Below, piece by piece: positions 64,000 to 64,000 of a stretch of DNA of 64,000 nt. Source of the stretch: Marixanthomonas ophiurae (GTDB taxonomy: Bacteria > Bacteroidota > Bacteroidia > Flavobacteriales > Flavobacteriaceae); NCBI RefSeq assembly GCF_003413745.1, contig NZ_QVID01000001.1, positions 62,001 to 126,000 on the forward strand, read 5' to 3'. Numbering within the stretch: position 1 is the first letter of the stretch; each line of letters opens with the position of its first letter. The notes beneath the pieces are model-generated. The model saw nothing but the letters and a program-made list of their open reading frames with translations, had not been told where the DNA came from and did no database searches. A program made the position numbers and the translations under genes.

Positions 64000-64000
64000 G

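Overview
The window is a chromosomal segment of a marine-type member of the Flavobacteriaceae (Bacteroidota). The evidence is a low-GC sequence, promoters of the Bacteroidota form (TTTG, about 20 bp, TAnnTTTG), at least six secreted proteins with a C-terminal type IX secretion (T9SS) sorting domain, a SecD-SecF fusion, a short GyrB, TPR-LuxR and 7TM-AraC regulators, and a tmRNA whose tag ends NNYALAA. I see no rRNA, tRNA, CRISPR array, prophage or intact insertion sequence. Most of it is housekeeping sequence with secreted and surface proteins between.

Layout. 1-4.3 kb: typA, an FG-GAP T9SS protein and kdsA. 4.3-4.77 kb: a non-coding interval that I read as two tandem small-RNA genes on the minus strand, each with the same promoter spacing, the same GGGGAG-loop core, its own terminator and paired upstream boxes. 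4.77-8.7 kb: two tandem DUF3857 proteins with inactive-looking transglutaminase-like cores. 8.7-10.5 kb: a saccharopine/alanine dehydrogenase-like enzyme diverging from ssrA (tmRNA). 10.5-17.2 kb: a large M36 metalloprotease, a small YqiA-like hydrolase and a GEVED-type T9SS protein. 17.3-21.3 kb: a tesA-like esterase diverging from a ybbA-ybbP-like ABC transporter. 21.4-31.9 kb: a 3D-domain lipoprotein, a membrane AraC regulator, three T9SS cargo genes and a TPR-LuxR regulator. 32.4-35.6 kb: a small charged protein, a class C beta-lactamase-like hydrolase and a DUF2254 membrane protein. 35.8-41.7 kb: a tripartite RND efflux operon. 41.7-44.4 kb: an unknown protein, two rhodaneses and two thioredoxin-fold lipoproteins. 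44.6-46.3 kb: a MarR-nitroreductase-YceI operon. 46.3-48.4 kb: trpE-trpG behind a complete Trp leader-peptide attenuator. 48.5-50.3 kb: yidD, lgt and a DUF192 lipoprotein. 50.8-64 kb: secDF, a B12-dependent ribonucleotide reductase, a GNAT acetyltransferase, mdh, two envelope proteins, gyrB, a DUF2911 protein and the 3' part of queE.

The genes that appear to work together are the RND trio, the tesA/ybbA/ybbP envelope-lipid locus, trpEG under one attenuator, the MarR operon with two palindromic operators, and the rhodanese/thioredoxin cluster. The most novel-looking signal is the tandem small-RNA pair at about 4405-4730. Its upstream boxes also reach the promoter of the DUF3857 genes.
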